This document shows, piece by piece, positions 43,215 to 51,589 of a DNA stretch of 54,589 nt. Numbering within the stretch: the first letter of the stretch is position 1; each line of letters starts with the position of its first letter. The DNA is from a virus. The DNA lies in IMG/VR virus record IMGVR_UViG_3300022752_000087, positions 1-54,589 of that record, one strand, 5' to 3'. The notes under the pieces were generated by a model. The model did no database searches and was not told the origin of the DNA. It worked only from the letters and a program-made list of their open reading frames with translations. Position numbers and translations under genes: made by a program.

Positions 43215-44780
43215 TCACTTCCTCGTTTGTTCTTGGATCAGGTCCAGCAGCAGCCCTTGCAGGCTCTGCTTATTCCTGAGTCGGTCGTACATCTTATGCT
43301 CAAGCGCAGTGGCTTCGATGTGGATCAGGTTCGAGGTTTTGTTTTTCCCGATCCGCTCGATGCGGCCATTCGCCTGTACATAAGTCTCGTTGCTGTTGAC
43401 CGGTCCGTACCAGATGATGGTCGATGCCGTCGTCAGCGTAAGCCCGTGTGCCATGGTGCCGGGGTGGGCGATCAGAACATGCGGGTCCTTACTGTCTTGG
43501 AAGTCCTTGAAGATCACGTCGCGCTTGGTCGAGGACACCTCGCCGTTCACCACACCGACAGTCCAGTGCTTGGACAGTTCCCGCTCCAGCATGTGCAGCG
43601 TACCCGTCAGGGGGACGAACACAATGACCTTCTCACCTACCTCCTCGATCAGTTCCTTTACCAGCTTCACTCGCGGGCTGGCATCAAGCTCGATGTTCTG
43701 GCCGTCGTCGCCGTAGGCTACACCACAGGCAATCTGCACCAACTTCTGTACCTTGACCGCTTCGTTGACAGCGCTGATCGTACCCCCTGACAGACGTGCT
43801 TTAGTCACATCCACGATCAGGTCCTTGAGCATGGTCTTGTAGTACTTGTCTTGCTCAGGAGTCAGGCTCACCTGACGTGTCTGGATGATCGTCTCAGGTA
43901 GGTCGAAGCACTCATCCCGAGTGTACCGCACCGATGGTTGCAGGATGTTGCTCACTGTCTCCATCGAGTCAGGGCGGGGTACGAACTTCCATTGCCCGAT
44001 CTTGGTCATCACCTGATCACGGAATGCCGTGTATGTCTGTGTGCAGTTCGGGCTATCGACCAGCTTGGCCAGTGCCCACGCATCAGTCGGGTCGTTGGGT
44101 GTCGGCGTCCCGGTCATCAACCACAGACGTGTGTCTGGGTTCTTGGCGATCCACTTGCGGAACTGTTTGAACCGCTGCGTGCTTGGGTTGCGCAGGACCG
44201 CAGCCTCGTCGATAATCACCAGATCGAACATATCGACAGCATCATCAGCGATGATCGAGAACCCGTCGTGGTTGATGATGTAGAAGTCCACATCCTCATT
44301 GAGCAATCTGCGGCGGCGCTCTGCTGTGCCGTGCATGACCACGAACCTACGGTTGGGGAACCCGAGAAAGATACCGTCACCCCAGACACGTTCCAGTGTG
44401 GACAGCGGCGACAGGATCAGCACCTTCTTCACCTGCTTGGTCTTGATCAGGTAGTCCGCTGCCCACAGCGCGGACTGTGTCTTACCGGTGCCGATATCGT
44501 TGAGGACAAGTCCGCGCTTGTTGAGCGTGAGGAACGCAGCGGTTTGTTTCTGGTGGTCGAACGGCGTGAACCGACCGGGCCAGTCGTAGTAGTGCATGAT
44601 CGGAGACGGTGCCCTGATCCCCATGTTGTTGAGAACACGGACCTCGTCGAGCCGGTGCGGTGTGACGACCAGTTCATGGCCGCGCACATTGATGGTCTTT
44701 GCCGTAGGGATAACGTCCAGCACCCGGTTAGGATTGTTCAGCTTCAGAGCTAGGGTCTTGGCTTTCTCAACTACCAACAC
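43215..44780 (-). CDS. SNF2/DEAD-type superfamily 2 helicase
   Basis: This encodes 521 residues from the GTG at 44780, chosen because GGAG precedes it and it overlaps the VRR-NUC stop by only 14 bases; an ATG at 44819 is less likely. Motifs: I 'LNDIGTGKTQSALWAAD', Ia 'VLILSPLSTLERVW', II 'FDLVIIDEAAVLRNP', III 'LWLMTGTPTPNDPTD', VI 'QANGRIERIGK'. It likely remodels or unwinds replication or recombination intermediates. The next upstream gene encodes a VRR nuclease, a common partner. Confidence 0.9.
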   Translation of the reverse strand: MLVVEKAKTLALKLNNPNRVLDVIPTAKTINVRGHELVVTPHRLDEVRVLNNMGIRAPSPIMHYYDWPGRFTPFDHQKQTAAFLTLNKRGLVLNDIGTGKTQSALWAADYLIKTKQVKKVLILSPLSTLERVWGDGIFLGFPNRRFVVMHGTAERRRRLLNEDVDFYIINHDGFSIIADDAVDMFDLVIIDEAAVLRNPSTQRFKQFRKWIAKNPDTRLWLMTGTPTPNDPTDAWALAKLVDSPNCTQTYTAFRDQVMTKIGQWKFVPRPDSMETVSNILQPSVRYTRDECFDLPETIIQTRQVSLTPEQDKYYKTMLKDLIVDVTKARLSGGTISAVNEAVKVQKLVQIACGVAYGDDGQNIELDASPRVKLVKELIEEVGEKVIVFVPLTGTLHMLERELSKHWTVGVVNGEVSSTKRDVIFKDFQDSKDPHVLIAHPGTMAHGLTLTTASTIIWYGPVNSNETYVQANGRIERIGKNKTSNLIHIEATALEHKMYDRLRNKQSLQGLLLDLIQEQTRK

Positions 44781-45069
44781 GGATATACGTCTCCACTGTG
44801 AGGATGGTCTCGTCATCATAGACGAGGAACCAAGAGCCTCCGGCTTCCTTGATCTCCCGACCTGTCTTCCACTGGAGTTCGGTCGGCTTCTTGGACTTGT
44901 CTGCTTTCACTTCGATCCCGACAAACCGCCCTCGGATGATGGCGATGATATCGGGTAGCCCGGACTTCCCGAACCCGTTGTTACCGGGGAAGAAATACCA
45001 GACCTTGTGCCGCTTCAGCATCTCGGTGAGACGCTTCTTTACCTTCCCCTCGGGGGTCAGTGCCGCCAC
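44767..45069 (-). CDS. VRR-NUC domain nuclease
   Basis: This protein has 100 residues, starting at GTG with AGGAGG 5-6 bases upstream. The PD-(D/E)xK core is visible as 'GLPDIIAIIRGRFVGIEVKA' (D, then E-x-K), typical of stand-alone VRR-NUC enzymes that cut flap or branched DNA. It overlaps the helicase gene, suggesting that the two act together. Confidence 0.88.
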   Translation of the reverse strand: MAALTPEGKVKKRLTEMLKRHKVWYFFPGNNGFGKSGLPDIIAIIRGRFVGIEVKADKSKKPTELQWKTGREIKEAGGSWFLVYDDETILTVETYIRVGS

Positions 45070-45111
45070 GACTTCCTCCTACCATACGATACATGGGTGT
45101 CAAGTACATAA

Positions 45112-45786
45112 TCAGCGCCGCGCCCACTTGCATGTGGATTGTGCAGGGCAGTAGCCGCACAGACCGCTCGGTCGAGCAGGCCAATTATCAAAGTGCAGTG
45201 CTTGCTCAATGCGGCTCGTGGCCGAGGCAATGCCGCCCCAGATACCCATCATGTCGATGCGAGTGTAGGTCTCCTCATCGAGCTTCATGTCCTTGAGCCA
45301 TACCAGAACGGTCTTCACCCGCTGGACCTGCGGGAAGTGCTTCATCACCTGCCCCGCAAAGATTTCCATCTGAAAGAAGTCTGGCTTTCGTTTGCCGGTC
45401 TTCCAGTCCATGACGATAGCGTCGGCACCCTTGAGTACTAGCACGTCGAGCTTGGACCTGAGCCATGCGTCGGAGTCCCACCACCCTGTCGGTTCGTGGT
45501 TGGCGTTGAGGACCATCTCCTTTTCCACAAACAACTCACCGCCTTGAGCCAGTCTCTCCACACTCTTGCACATGGGTTCGTACCGGGCAGCCTCCTGCGG
45601 GAGGTCGGCATTGTCCCTGAGCCTGCGCTCCAACATCTCGTGGATGCGCTCGCCATGTTTGCTGGCCTCGCCCCCCTCATCCTTGATATCTTTCAGGATG
45701 CGCTGCCGGTAGTACCGCTGCGGGCAGTTTTCGAACTGCTTCAGCGACGAGTATGAGTGCGCAAGGCGGATGGCTTTGGTGGTCAC
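45112..45786 (-). CDS. RecB/Cas4-like PD-(D/E)xK exonuclease
   Basis: This encodes 224 residues from the GTG at 45786, which shares a base with the polymerase TAG stop and has GGAG 7 bases upstream. Motifs: 'HSYSSLKQFENCPQRYY' (entry, with Cys), 'GERIHEMLERRL' (His), 'KLDVLVL...AIVMDWKTGK' (D and D-x-K) and 'QMEIFAGQVM'. Four Cys (one near the N-terminus, three in 'CGYCPAQSTC') suggest an iron-sulfur cluster as in Cas4/AddB. It probably processes DNA ends in recombination or host DNA degradation. No CRISPR array is present. Confidence 0.88.
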   Translation of the reverse strand: MTTKAIRLAHSYSSLKQFENCPQRYYRQRILKDIKDEGGEASKHGERIHEMLERRLRDNADLPQEAARYEPMCKSVERLAQGGELFVEKEMVLNANHEPTGWWDSDAWLRSKLDVLVLKGADAIVMDWKTGKRKPDFFQMEIFAGQVMKHFPQVQRVKTVLVWLKDMKLDEETYTRIDMMGIWGGIASATSRIEQALHFDNWPARPSGLCGYCPAQSTCKWARR

Positions 45787-47675
45787 TAACAATCTCCGTA
45801 GTTGGTAGCCCGCCCTGCTTCGCAGGCAACAGGTAGATCAGGTGCCCACGCCGGGGGCTTGGACATAATGCTGATGATGTGGGCTTCGGCTGCGTCAGCA
45901 CCCTCGCTTGGCACTACGCAGACGTTCTCGTCATGCACTTGGAAGGCGACGAAGTACCCAGCCAGACCGATAGCTACCATCTGCTTGCGCACGATGATAC
46001 CAGCCAGAGCCTGCACGAGGTTCTCCACCACCTTGCCCCCGTAGATGCGGGTCCACGGTAGGTCATCACATGGCAGGCCCAGCACCCTGTCCTTCAGATA
46101 CTTGCGGAAGGTGCGTGCATCGTTGATGTACTCGAACCCATTGCCGGTCTGGCGTAGCGCAGGGTAGGTGATCTTCAGTTTATTGGGCAGCGAGATGCCG
46201 GTGTTGTCGTAGACAAGTTTGTCGTTGATAATACCTCCCCGACCCTGCGTCATGTTGGTCAGGACAGTACCACATACCTGCCAGAGTTGGACGATCTTGT
46301 AGTACTTCTGGCGGTAGAGGCGCACGATACGCTCGGCTTCGAACTCATCAATCTCAATCTTGGCGAGTGCCAGAGTGCGGCGGAACTTCTCTGCCCCCAT
46401 GCCGTAGCCCAGTCCAAGGATGCAGGTCTTACCCACAAACCTCTCAGTGTAGTCTGCCTTGGTGATGGTCCTGCCGTACACCTCAGTGGCGAACTCGGAG
46501 TACACATCTCGTCCCTCACGGAACGCTTGCACCAGATCGTCCTGCCCTGCGAGCCATGCCACAGTGCGCGCTTCGATCTGGCTGGAGTCGCAAGCGATAA
46601 GCTCATAACCTTCCGGTGCCTTGAGTGCGCGCCGGATCGTGGTGTTACCACGACTGGGTAGGTTCTGAAGGTTGACCTTGTCGCCGCCTGAGAACCTGCC
46701 AGTGTGCGCGCCATAGTAGTTGAGCATGATGGGCAGCGCCCCGCGCTCACCGATCCCGAGGAATGCAAGGGTCCGGGTCTCCTCAAGGGTGGACTTCACA
46801 CCGAGGCGGGCCTCGACCGCAGCGCGGACACGCTCGTCAGGATGCTCCAACAGATCAGTGAATGCCTTATCCGTCTTGCTGAAAGCGAAGGCAACCTTGC
46901 TTGTCTTGACGCTCACCTTGGTCGGGGGTTCCACACCAAGTTTCTCAAGCAGGGATGCCATCTGGGGGTTGCTCATCAGCACAGGCTTAAGCGCCTCACG
47001 CCCAACGCCTTCAGCCACGCCGTCGTTCAATGCTTCAACCACCAGATCGAGCAGCTTCTCCTTGGACGAGCGTACTTCAGTCAGGTGCTGGAGCAGCAGG
47101 CCACGGTCCAGTTCAATCTTGGGTTCGGTGTACATGCGCAGGGTCTGGTCGATAACCAGCAGTTCCTCCTGCGGGAACTCGACCTTCATCTTGAGCCAGA
47201 GTTTGTAGGTCAACTCTACGTCATTGACGCAGTAGTCCGCGTAGCGGCTCAGTTCTTCCTTGGAGAAGTCTGCATACCGTTTACCGAGCGCATTGATAAC
47301 CTCGTCGCCCTTGGCCCCCAGCTTGTAGTACTGCACCAGCGCCTTGAGGCTGCCGCCCACAGACACGTTGTGAAGAGGGCGCGCCATCGACAGGGTATCC
47401 AGCCACAGCTTGGGCTTCACGCCGTAGTGCCATGAGAGGATAGCCCCATCGAACGCAGTGTTGTGGCAGAGGATGGCTGCCTTGGAGAAGTCGATGGCCT
47501 TGAGGAAGAAGTGGATCATGGGCTTGGGTATCCACTTCACCGGCCCGTTGTTCTTCTTGATACCGACAAGGATAACCTCGAAGCGTTCATCACGCACATA
47601 CATCTCTGTCGTTATCTTCGATAGGCTGTAGTCCCGGTCATAGTAGGTCTCGAAGTCAATCGTATAGATGTCCAC
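45786..47675 (-). CDS. DNA polymerase I (family A) with 3'-5' exonuclease domain
   Basis: This protein has 629 residues, starting at GTG with AGGGG upstream. Exonuclease motifs: 'YTIDFETYY' (D7, E9), 'CHNTAFDGAIL' and 'YADYCVNDVELTYKL'. Polymerase motifs: A 'ACDSSQIEARTVAWLAG', B region 'FVGKTCILGLGYGMG', C 'VAFQVHDENVCVV'. No 5'-3' exonuclease domain. It is the replicative polymerase of this phage, working with the primase-helicase. Length is normal for phage family A enzymes. Confidence 0.95.
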   Translation of the reverse strand: MDIYTIDFETYYDRDYSLSKITTEMYVRDERFEVILVGIKKNNGPVKWIPKPMIHFFLKAIDFSKAAILCHNTAFDGAILSWHYGVKPKLWLDTLSMARPLHNVSVGGSLKALVQYYKLGAKGDEVINALGKRYADFSKEELSRYADYCVNDVELTYKLWLKMKVEFPQEELLVIDQTLRMYTEPKIELDRGLLLQHLTEVRSSKEKLLDLVVEALNDGVAEGVGREALKPVLMSNPQMASLLEKLGVEPPTKVSVKTSKVAFAFSKTDKAFTDLLEHPDERVRAAVEARLGVKSTLEETRTLAFLGIGERGALPIMLNYYGAHTGRFSGGDKVNLQNLPSRGNTTIRRALKAPEGYELIACDSSQIEARTVAWLAGQDDLVQAFREGRDVYSEFATEVYGRTITKADYTERFVGKTCILGLGYGMGAEKFRRTLALAKIEIDEFEAERIVRLYRQKYYKIVQLWQVCGTVLTNMTQGRGGIINDKLVYDNTGISLPNKLKITYPALRQTGNGFEYINDARTFRKYLKDRVLGLPCDDLPWTRIYGGKVVENLVQALAGIIVRKQMVAIGLAGYFVAFQVHDENVCVVPSEGADAAEAHIISIMSKPPAWAPDLPVACEAGRATNYGDC

Positions 47676-47687
47676 TGCTGTTCCCCT

Positions 47688-47876
47688 CTACCGTACCCGT
47701 GTTACTGTCATAACGAGTGTAGCCTTATCTGTCTTACAGCGAAAGCCCTTGTTGTTTCTCATCCCGTACTGACTAACGTTGCGCGCAATCCGCTTGCGGT
47801 CGGCGTGTGTTAGCGCCGCCATGGTGAAGGTTTCGCCCACTGCCATCTGGCCGAGGGGGTACGTGGGGCGGCGCAT
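47688..47876 (-). CDS. Small basic protein
   Basis: This protein has 62 residues with 'PLGQMAVGETFTM' then a Lys/Arg-rich half ('ADRKRIARNVSQYGMRNNKG') and a final beta strand. GAGG lies 7 bases before the ATG. The pattern is known to me from tailed phages as a tiny possible DNA-binding protein; unproven. Confidence 0.7.
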   Translation of the reverse strand: MRRPTYPLGQMAVGETFTMAALTHADRKRIARNVSQYGMRNNKGFRCKTDKATLVMTVTRVR

Positions 47877-47877
47877 G

Positions 47878-47973
47878 TCAGAACCTCACGTCTTCAGGGT
47901 GCCAGTCGTAGATGTCCCAGCCGAAGTTGGCCCAGAGCCAGTTGCGCAGGGCGTCAGGCACCGTCGTCTCCAT
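47878..47973 (-). CDS. Trp-rich micropeptide
   Basis: This ORF has 31 residues: METTVPDALRNWLWANFGWD and 11 more residues. It overlaps the end of the upstream gene by 20 bases and stops 1 base before the next start. No clear ribosome binding site, but tight packing and an unusual aromatic composition support expression. Confidence 0.45.
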   Translation of the reverse strand: METTVPDALRNWLWANFGWDIYDWHPEDVRF

Positions 47974-48232
47974 CGCTGTCGCCCACCGTGTCAATCAAAT
48001 GAGCATCCCCTGCGATCAGGTCGGAGAGGGCGGCGGAACGGAGCATCTTTTCGGCAGCGGCAATTCGCGCGTCATCAGCGCCACGGCCCAAACCTTCGCG
48101 GTAGGCCCACAACAAGGCAGCAAGGTATCCGCGCTGGTAGTCGCTGTCTGGCCGATCGTTGAGGAAGCTGGTGATTGAACGCACAAGCAGCGGGGCGAGC
48201 CGCGCGCCGTCAAAGTCTATAATCTGCGCCAT
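47954..48232 (-). CDS. Hypothetical early protein
   Basis: This encodes 92 residues from the ATG at 48232, which overlaps the upstream TGA and has AAGGA 8 bases before it. Helical, with 'DYQRGYLAALLWAYREGLG' and an acidic C-terminus. Similar small helical proteins occur in tailed phages; function unknown. Confidence 0.65.
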   Translation of the reverse strand: MAQIIDFDGARLAPLLVRSITSFLNDRPDSDYQRGYLAALLWAYREGLGRGADDARIAAAEKMLRSAALSDLIAGDAHLIDTVGDSDGDDGA

Positions 48233-48342
48233 CACTCCATTCCTTCCACAATAGCTGCTGGGTCGAGGGCTGCGCGGACGGCGAGGCCTTCGCAGACCAG
48301 CCGCATGACGTCGTGCTCGCGTGTTGTCAGGTGGATCATCAT
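48232..48342 (-). CDS. Micropeptide of 36 residues
   Basis: The ORF starts MMIHLTTREHDVMRLVCEGL and ends IVEGME. AGGAGTAACG stands directly before the first ATG (the ATG at 48339 has better spacing), and the stop overlaps the next start. This is the leader shared with other early genes, which supports translation. The 'LTTREHDVMRLV.EG' piece resembles the first helix of LuxR-type domains but there is no recognition helix. Confidence 0.5.
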   Translation of the reverse strand: MMIHLTTREHDVMRLVCEGLAVRAALDPAAIVEGME

Positions 48343-48360
48343 CGTTACTCCTAGTTTGAG

Positions 48361-48389
48361 GGTATATCTACACTTTACACCCTAGTAAA
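48361..48389 (-). promoter_or_regulatory. Possible promoter with GTGTAAAG octamer
   Basis: On the minus strand TTTACT (48389-48384), a 17-base spacer and TATACC (48366-48361) resemble a sigma70 promoter. The spacer holds the octamer GTGTAAAG (48380-48373) that also occurs in the main control region and upstream of the tRNA. It would drive the micropeptide, polymerase and exonuclease genes. Confidence 0.45.
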
Positions 48390-48543
48390 GCACTTCCTCC
48401 TCGGTCGTGATGATTTTGTAGAGGAAGAAGTTCATACCGACACGTTTACGTGCGCGTTCGATCTCCCGCTTGGCACCGTCGAGGGTGTCAGCCCGGAACA
48501 CTGGTGTGCCCCGGACCGTGCGAATCTCATAGACCTCTTTCAT
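48382..48543 (-). CDS. Small hypothetical protein
   Basis: This ORF has 53 residues (MKEVYEIRTVRGTPVFRADT...). GGAGGG lies about 9 bases before the ATG, which overlaps the TGA of the HNH gene. Beta-hairpin start, basic helix ('GAKREIERARKRVG') and acidic end. Resembles small phage proteins with a beta-alpha-beta layout; function unknown. Confidence 0.65.
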   Translation of the reverse strand: MKEVYEIRTVRGTPVFRADTLDGAKREIERARKRVGMNFFLYKIITTEEEVLY

Positions 48544-49076
48544 CGTACCTTACCCTCCATTTTTACCCGATATTCTCTCATTCGTTTATTATGTGCTATC
48601 CGACAGTCGTCGCACCGACACCCAGTTTCATACCCATATCGAGTACCGTGCCGCCACGGGGGGCGTATAGTACCCGGTTGCATTGCACCCTCTATGGGCA
48701 GCCGAGATAGGCGCTTAGACAGTGTATCAAGTCTGACACCGAGTTCTTCGGCCCACTGCGCAAGCGTTTGCGTCTTCCCCTTATAGGTGATCCGCCTATT
48801 GCGCCGTTGGTTATTGAGTTGCGCTCGTATGGTGACCCAGCGACAGTTAGTCGGCGCATATCCCGCGTCGTTATCCGTGCGATCAAGAGAGTGTCCAACC
48901 GGACACTCTCCCATATCTTCATAGAACCTATCGTAGCTTACCCACTCTGGGCATACAACTATACCCCGACCGCCATAATGCGGGTTGCCCTGATCTCTAC
49001 ACCTTGCGTGCATAGACCGCCACGCGTAATATGTTCTAGTCCCGGCTGGGTTCTTCCACTTCCGCCTTGAGTCCAC
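48540..49076 (-). CDS. HNH homing-type endonuclease
   Basis: This encodes 178 residues when started at the GTG at 49076 (AAGGGAGACAGG before it); a TTG at 49103 is an alternative. Motif 'GIVVCPEWVSYDRFYEDMGE' followed by 'SLDRTDNDAGYAPTNCRWVT' is typical of phage HNH endonucleases. Then comes a DNA-binding segment 'ITYKGKTQTLAQWAEELGVR' (NUMOD-like) and a C-terminal 'HGTRYGYETGCRCDDCRIAH' motif common to small phage proteins. It overlaps the upstream gene by 41 bases, as expected for a late insertion in a packed operon. Confidence 0.82.
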   Translation of the reverse strand: MDSRRKWKNPAGTRTYYAWRSMHARCRDQGNPHYGGRGIVVCPEWVSYDRFYEDMGECPVGHSLDRTDNDAGYAPTNCRWVTIRAQLNNQRRNRRITYKGKTQTLAQWAEELGVRLDTLSKRLSRLPIEGAMQPGTIRPPWRHGTRYGYETGCRCDDCRIAHNKRMREYRVKMEGKVR

Positions 49077-49401
49077 GTTCCTGTCTCCCTTGCATACGGT
49101 CAAGGACTAGCTGCATGTATCCTATGATGTCAATAACATTGTCAGCATATTCAGGATCACCGTTTAGTATCCGCCCGACCTTATGCGCCACCATCTCAAG
49201 AGCCTCGCGGGTGTCCACCCGCAGTGTGTTCCAGTTGGGGCTATCAGCCATTGCAGACTTAATATTCTGTGTTACCCGTGCGTGGTTTTCAAACTTCCCA
49301 TAGCGTGAGCCGCGCTCGTCAAGCACGGCGTCGATGATGTTCATATCCTGCACACTAACCTGCTCAACTTCCTCAAACATCTCTGTCTGTGCCATTGTCA
49401 T
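49036..49401 (-). CDS. DUF6378-like early protein
   Basis: This protein has 121 residues. 'AVLDERGSRYGKFENHARVTQ' and 'REALEMVAHKVGRILNGDPE' followed by 'DNVIDIIGYMQLVLDRM' match a phage family (DUF6378 from memory) with an all-helical fold reminiscent of MazG-like nucleotide hydrolases. The Asp/Glu/His residues could bind a metal. Actual activity unknown. The ATG overlaps the upstream TGA. Confidence 0.75.
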   Translation of the reverse strand: MTMAQTEMFEEVEQVSVQDMNIIDAVLDERGSRYGKFENHARVTQNIKSAMADSPNWNTLRVDTREALEMVAHKVGRILNGDPEYADNVIDIIGYMQLVLDRMQGRQERGLKAEVEEPSRD

Positions 49402-49613
49402 CGTCCTATCCTCTTCACTTTGGGGTGGTCAGGGTCTGTCCCATACATGACCCAGTAATACGTCTCGCGGAACAGCCAGTACCGCGTCTTCTGGTGTCGC
49501 TTGCTGGACTTAGCGTACTCATCAGTCCACGACTCCCACTTACCTAGCAGGCGCATCAGGGTGAGGGCTTGCCTCACCTTGACACGTCCCGGCCACTTGC
49601 GTGGCAGGTCCAT
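49398..49613 (-). CDS. Small basic hypothetical protein
   Basis: This encodes 71 residues from the ATG at 49613, with GGAGG 6 bases upstream. Basic and rich in Trp, Tyr and Arg ('RHQKTRYWLFRETYYWVMYG'). Coupled on both sides. No family recognised. Confidence 0.6.
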   Translation of the reverse strand: MDLPRKWPGRVKVRQALTLMRLLGKWESWTDEYAKSSKRHQKTRYWLFRETYYWVMYGTDPDHPKVKRIGR

Positions 49614-50254
49614 CACAGTCCTCCGAGTTTGACCGCAGTCATGGCACCCGTCAGCCTGCCGAGTGTGTTCTTGTCCACGCTGGGCTTCTCCTTCTTCTCC
49701 TTCACGGTGATCTCCTTGTGCCGCTCCTTGACGGGTTCAGGCACCAGTTCCCAGAGCGGGGGCCACTCCTTCAGTGCCGGTGCAAGCGTTGAGAAGTTGC
49801 CCAACACAGTGCTGACACCCTCAGAGAACAGCCGCTGCTGGTCCTTGAGTCGGAGCAACTTGTCGTGCCAGCGCATGACCTCGGCGTAGAGTTCTCCCCA
49901 CATCAGGTCATTACCGAGGCGGTACTGCCAATTCCACTCACGCTGGGCAACGTCTCTGCTCATGCCATCAGGCAGTTCCGTCGGGAAAGGTTTGGCCTCG
50001 CTGAGGGTGAACTGCTTGTTGATGTGGATGCCGCCGACAGAAACGATGACGATGTGCGGGTAGTATTTGAAGAAGGACTGCGGAAGTTCCTTCATGGTGT
50101 GGTAGTACTTACCAAACAGCTTGTCGTAGATGTAGTCACCCCACTTGTCCTCGGGCTTGGCCTCTTCGGCCTTGCGGATGGCGTCACCGAACTTGTTCTT
50201 GGCGTTGCGGAGGATATCCTCGGTCAGTTCCTTAGTGATGCGTACAGTTGCCAT
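49613..50254 (-). CDS. Hypothetical early protein, possibly Nmad5-like
   Basis: This protein has 213 residues. The start 'VRITKELTEDILRNAKNKFG' followed by '...AEEAKPEDKWGDYIYDKLFG' and 'VSVGGIHINKQFTLSEAKPF' recalls Nmad5, a family found near DNA-modification genes in phages, but no modification genes are seen here. The C-terminus is basic. AAAGGACCACGACA precedes the ATG. Family call is weak; that it is a real gene is likely. Confidence 0.6.
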   Translation of the reverse strand: MATVRITKELTEDILRNAKNKFGDAIRKAEEAKPEDKWGDYIYDKLFGKYYHTMKELPQSFFKYYPHIVIVSVGGIHINKQFTLSEAKPFPTELPDGMSRDVAQREWNWQYRLGNDLMWGELYAEVMRWHDKLLRLKDQQRLFSEGVSTVLGNFSTLAPALKEWPPLWELVPEPVKERHKEITVKEKKEKPSVDKNTLGRLTGAMTAVKLGGL

Positions 50255-50462
50255 TGTCGTGGTCCTTTAGGTTCTGGATTGTTTCGAGTAGACTCTTGGT
50301 GAACTCAGCGAGGAACACGTCCTCGCCAAGCCCGGATTGGATGCAGGCATCCGCAGTCAGATACGTCAGTGCGGTCAGCACCGTACTCAGGTCGTAGCCA
50401 GAGCAGGCATGACCCATCTCCCCGGTCAGGTCTTCGATCCGGTCTTCGATCTCATCACTCAT
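50232..50462 (-). CDS. Small hypothetical protein
   Basis: This protein has 76 residues, acidic and helical, ending in His residues. It overlaps the neighbouring genes by 23 and 4 bases. The overlap means the next gene's ribosome binding site lies within it. No family recognised. Confidence 0.6.
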   Translation of the reverse strand: MSDEIEDRIEDLTGEMGHACSGYDLSTVLTALTYLTADACIQSGLGEDVFLAEFTKSLLETIQNLKDHDNGNCTHH

Positions 50463-51589
50463 GCCATCATCACCACTTCTCCAAAGGGGGCGCTGTCAGC
50501 GCCGTTGGAAACCCACAGCACCGGGTAGTCCGGTGCGTCACCGAAATCGTGGCAGTACAGGTCAGTCAGAAACACGCAGGCAACCGGGTCGATGTCATGC
50601 TCTTCAGCGTAGCGGAACACCGGGCTGAATGCCGTACCGCCACCACCATGTGGGCGGATATCGAGATCGTCCTCCGCAGCGTAGCTCTCGTAGTGGGAGA
50701 CAGTGCTGTCGAAGTAGACCACATGGATACGTGCCGGTAGGCAGTCGTCCTTGACCGTCCTGATCTCGGCAGCGAACTGGTTCAGGGTGTGCTGGTCGAT
50801 GGAGCCAGAGCAGTCCACTGCGAAGAGCAGTTCACCCATCCGCTCACCTGTCACGCTGGGCAGGTAGAGACCCTGTGCTGCGAAGATACGGCTGGGCCGA
50901 GCGTAGGTACGCTGGTCAGTACGAGCCTTCTCGATGAACCGTTGCAGCACCTCACGCCAATCGACCTTAGGTTGCAGCACCTCATCGACAAGTCTCTGCA
51001 TGTTGGCAGACAGTTTGCCCATCATCTTGGCTGCCTGCGCAGCCTGAGCCACCTTGATTTTCATCTCGGCCTGAGCCTGAGCCTGCTCTGCTGCGTTGCC
51101 CTCAGCATCCTCGCAGTCATCGAAGGGACCGTTGCCATCGGCGTAGCCGCCACTGCCGTCGTCACCGGGCTGATCTTCGAGGATGCTGAAGATGCCGTCA
51201 CTGGTGCCATTGCCAGCCTGATAAATGCTGGTGCTTTGCAGCCCACCCTCGGGCATCTTGCCGATACCTTCCTGCACCAGAAGCTCGTTGATCACGTAGT
51301 CGCAGGCACGGTTCCACTTGCGGGGGTTGCGCTCACCACGGCGGTAGTTGTGTTCCATCATGGGGTGGAACACCTCGTGAGCAACGAGGAACTTGAGTTC
51401 CTCATCAGTCAGCGGGTCGATGAATGCCGGGTTGAACACCACACGCTTGCCGTTGGTCGCCGCAGTGGGAACCGAGTCAGACAACTCGAACGGCATGTTG
51501 AGCGTGATGGTGCCGATGAACGGCGACTCAAGGATCAGGCTGGTCTTGGCCTTGGACAGGCGGCGCATCAGCTTGTTGGTGTCAGTCAT
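50459..51589 (-). CDS. VWA-like protein with HExxH motif (CobT/DUF2201-like)
   Basis: This encodes 376 residues from the ATG at 51589 (AAAGGAGAACGACA upstream). The N-terminal part has a zincin motif H71-E-V-F-H75 in 'LKFLVAHEVFHPMMEH' and the following 'NRACDYVINELL'. The C-terminal von Willebrand A-like domain shows a MIDAS D259-C-S261-G-S263 and 'GGGGTAFSPVF'. A low-complexity acidic/Gln stretch lies between. Such proteins pair with MoxR-type AAA ATPases; the ATPase and a DUF3150-like protein are encoded at 53378 and 52282. Target unknown. Confidence 0.85.
   Translation of the reverse strand: MTDTNKLMRRLSKAKTSLILESPFIGTITLNMPFELSDSVPTAATNGKRVVFNPAFIDPLTDEELKFLVAHEVFHPMMEHNYRRGERNPRKWNRACDYVINELLVQEGIGKMPEGGLQSTSIYQAGNGTSDGIFSILEDQPGDDGSGGYADGNGPFDDCEDAEGNAAEQAQAQAEMKIKVAQAAQAAKMMGKLSANMQRLVDEVLQPKVDWREVLQRFIEKARTDQRTYARPSRIFAAQGLYLPSVTGERMGELLFAVDCSGSIDQHTLNQFAAEIRTVKDDCLPARIHVVYFDSTVSHYESYAAEDDLDIRPHGGGGTAFSPVFRYAEEHDIDPVACVFLTDLYCHDFGDAPDYPVLWVSNGADSAPFGEVVMMA

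Noticed and set aside
48232-48342. LuxR-type regulator
   Set aside because: The 36-residue ORF resembles only the first helix of the LuxR DNA-binding domain and lacks the recognition helix.
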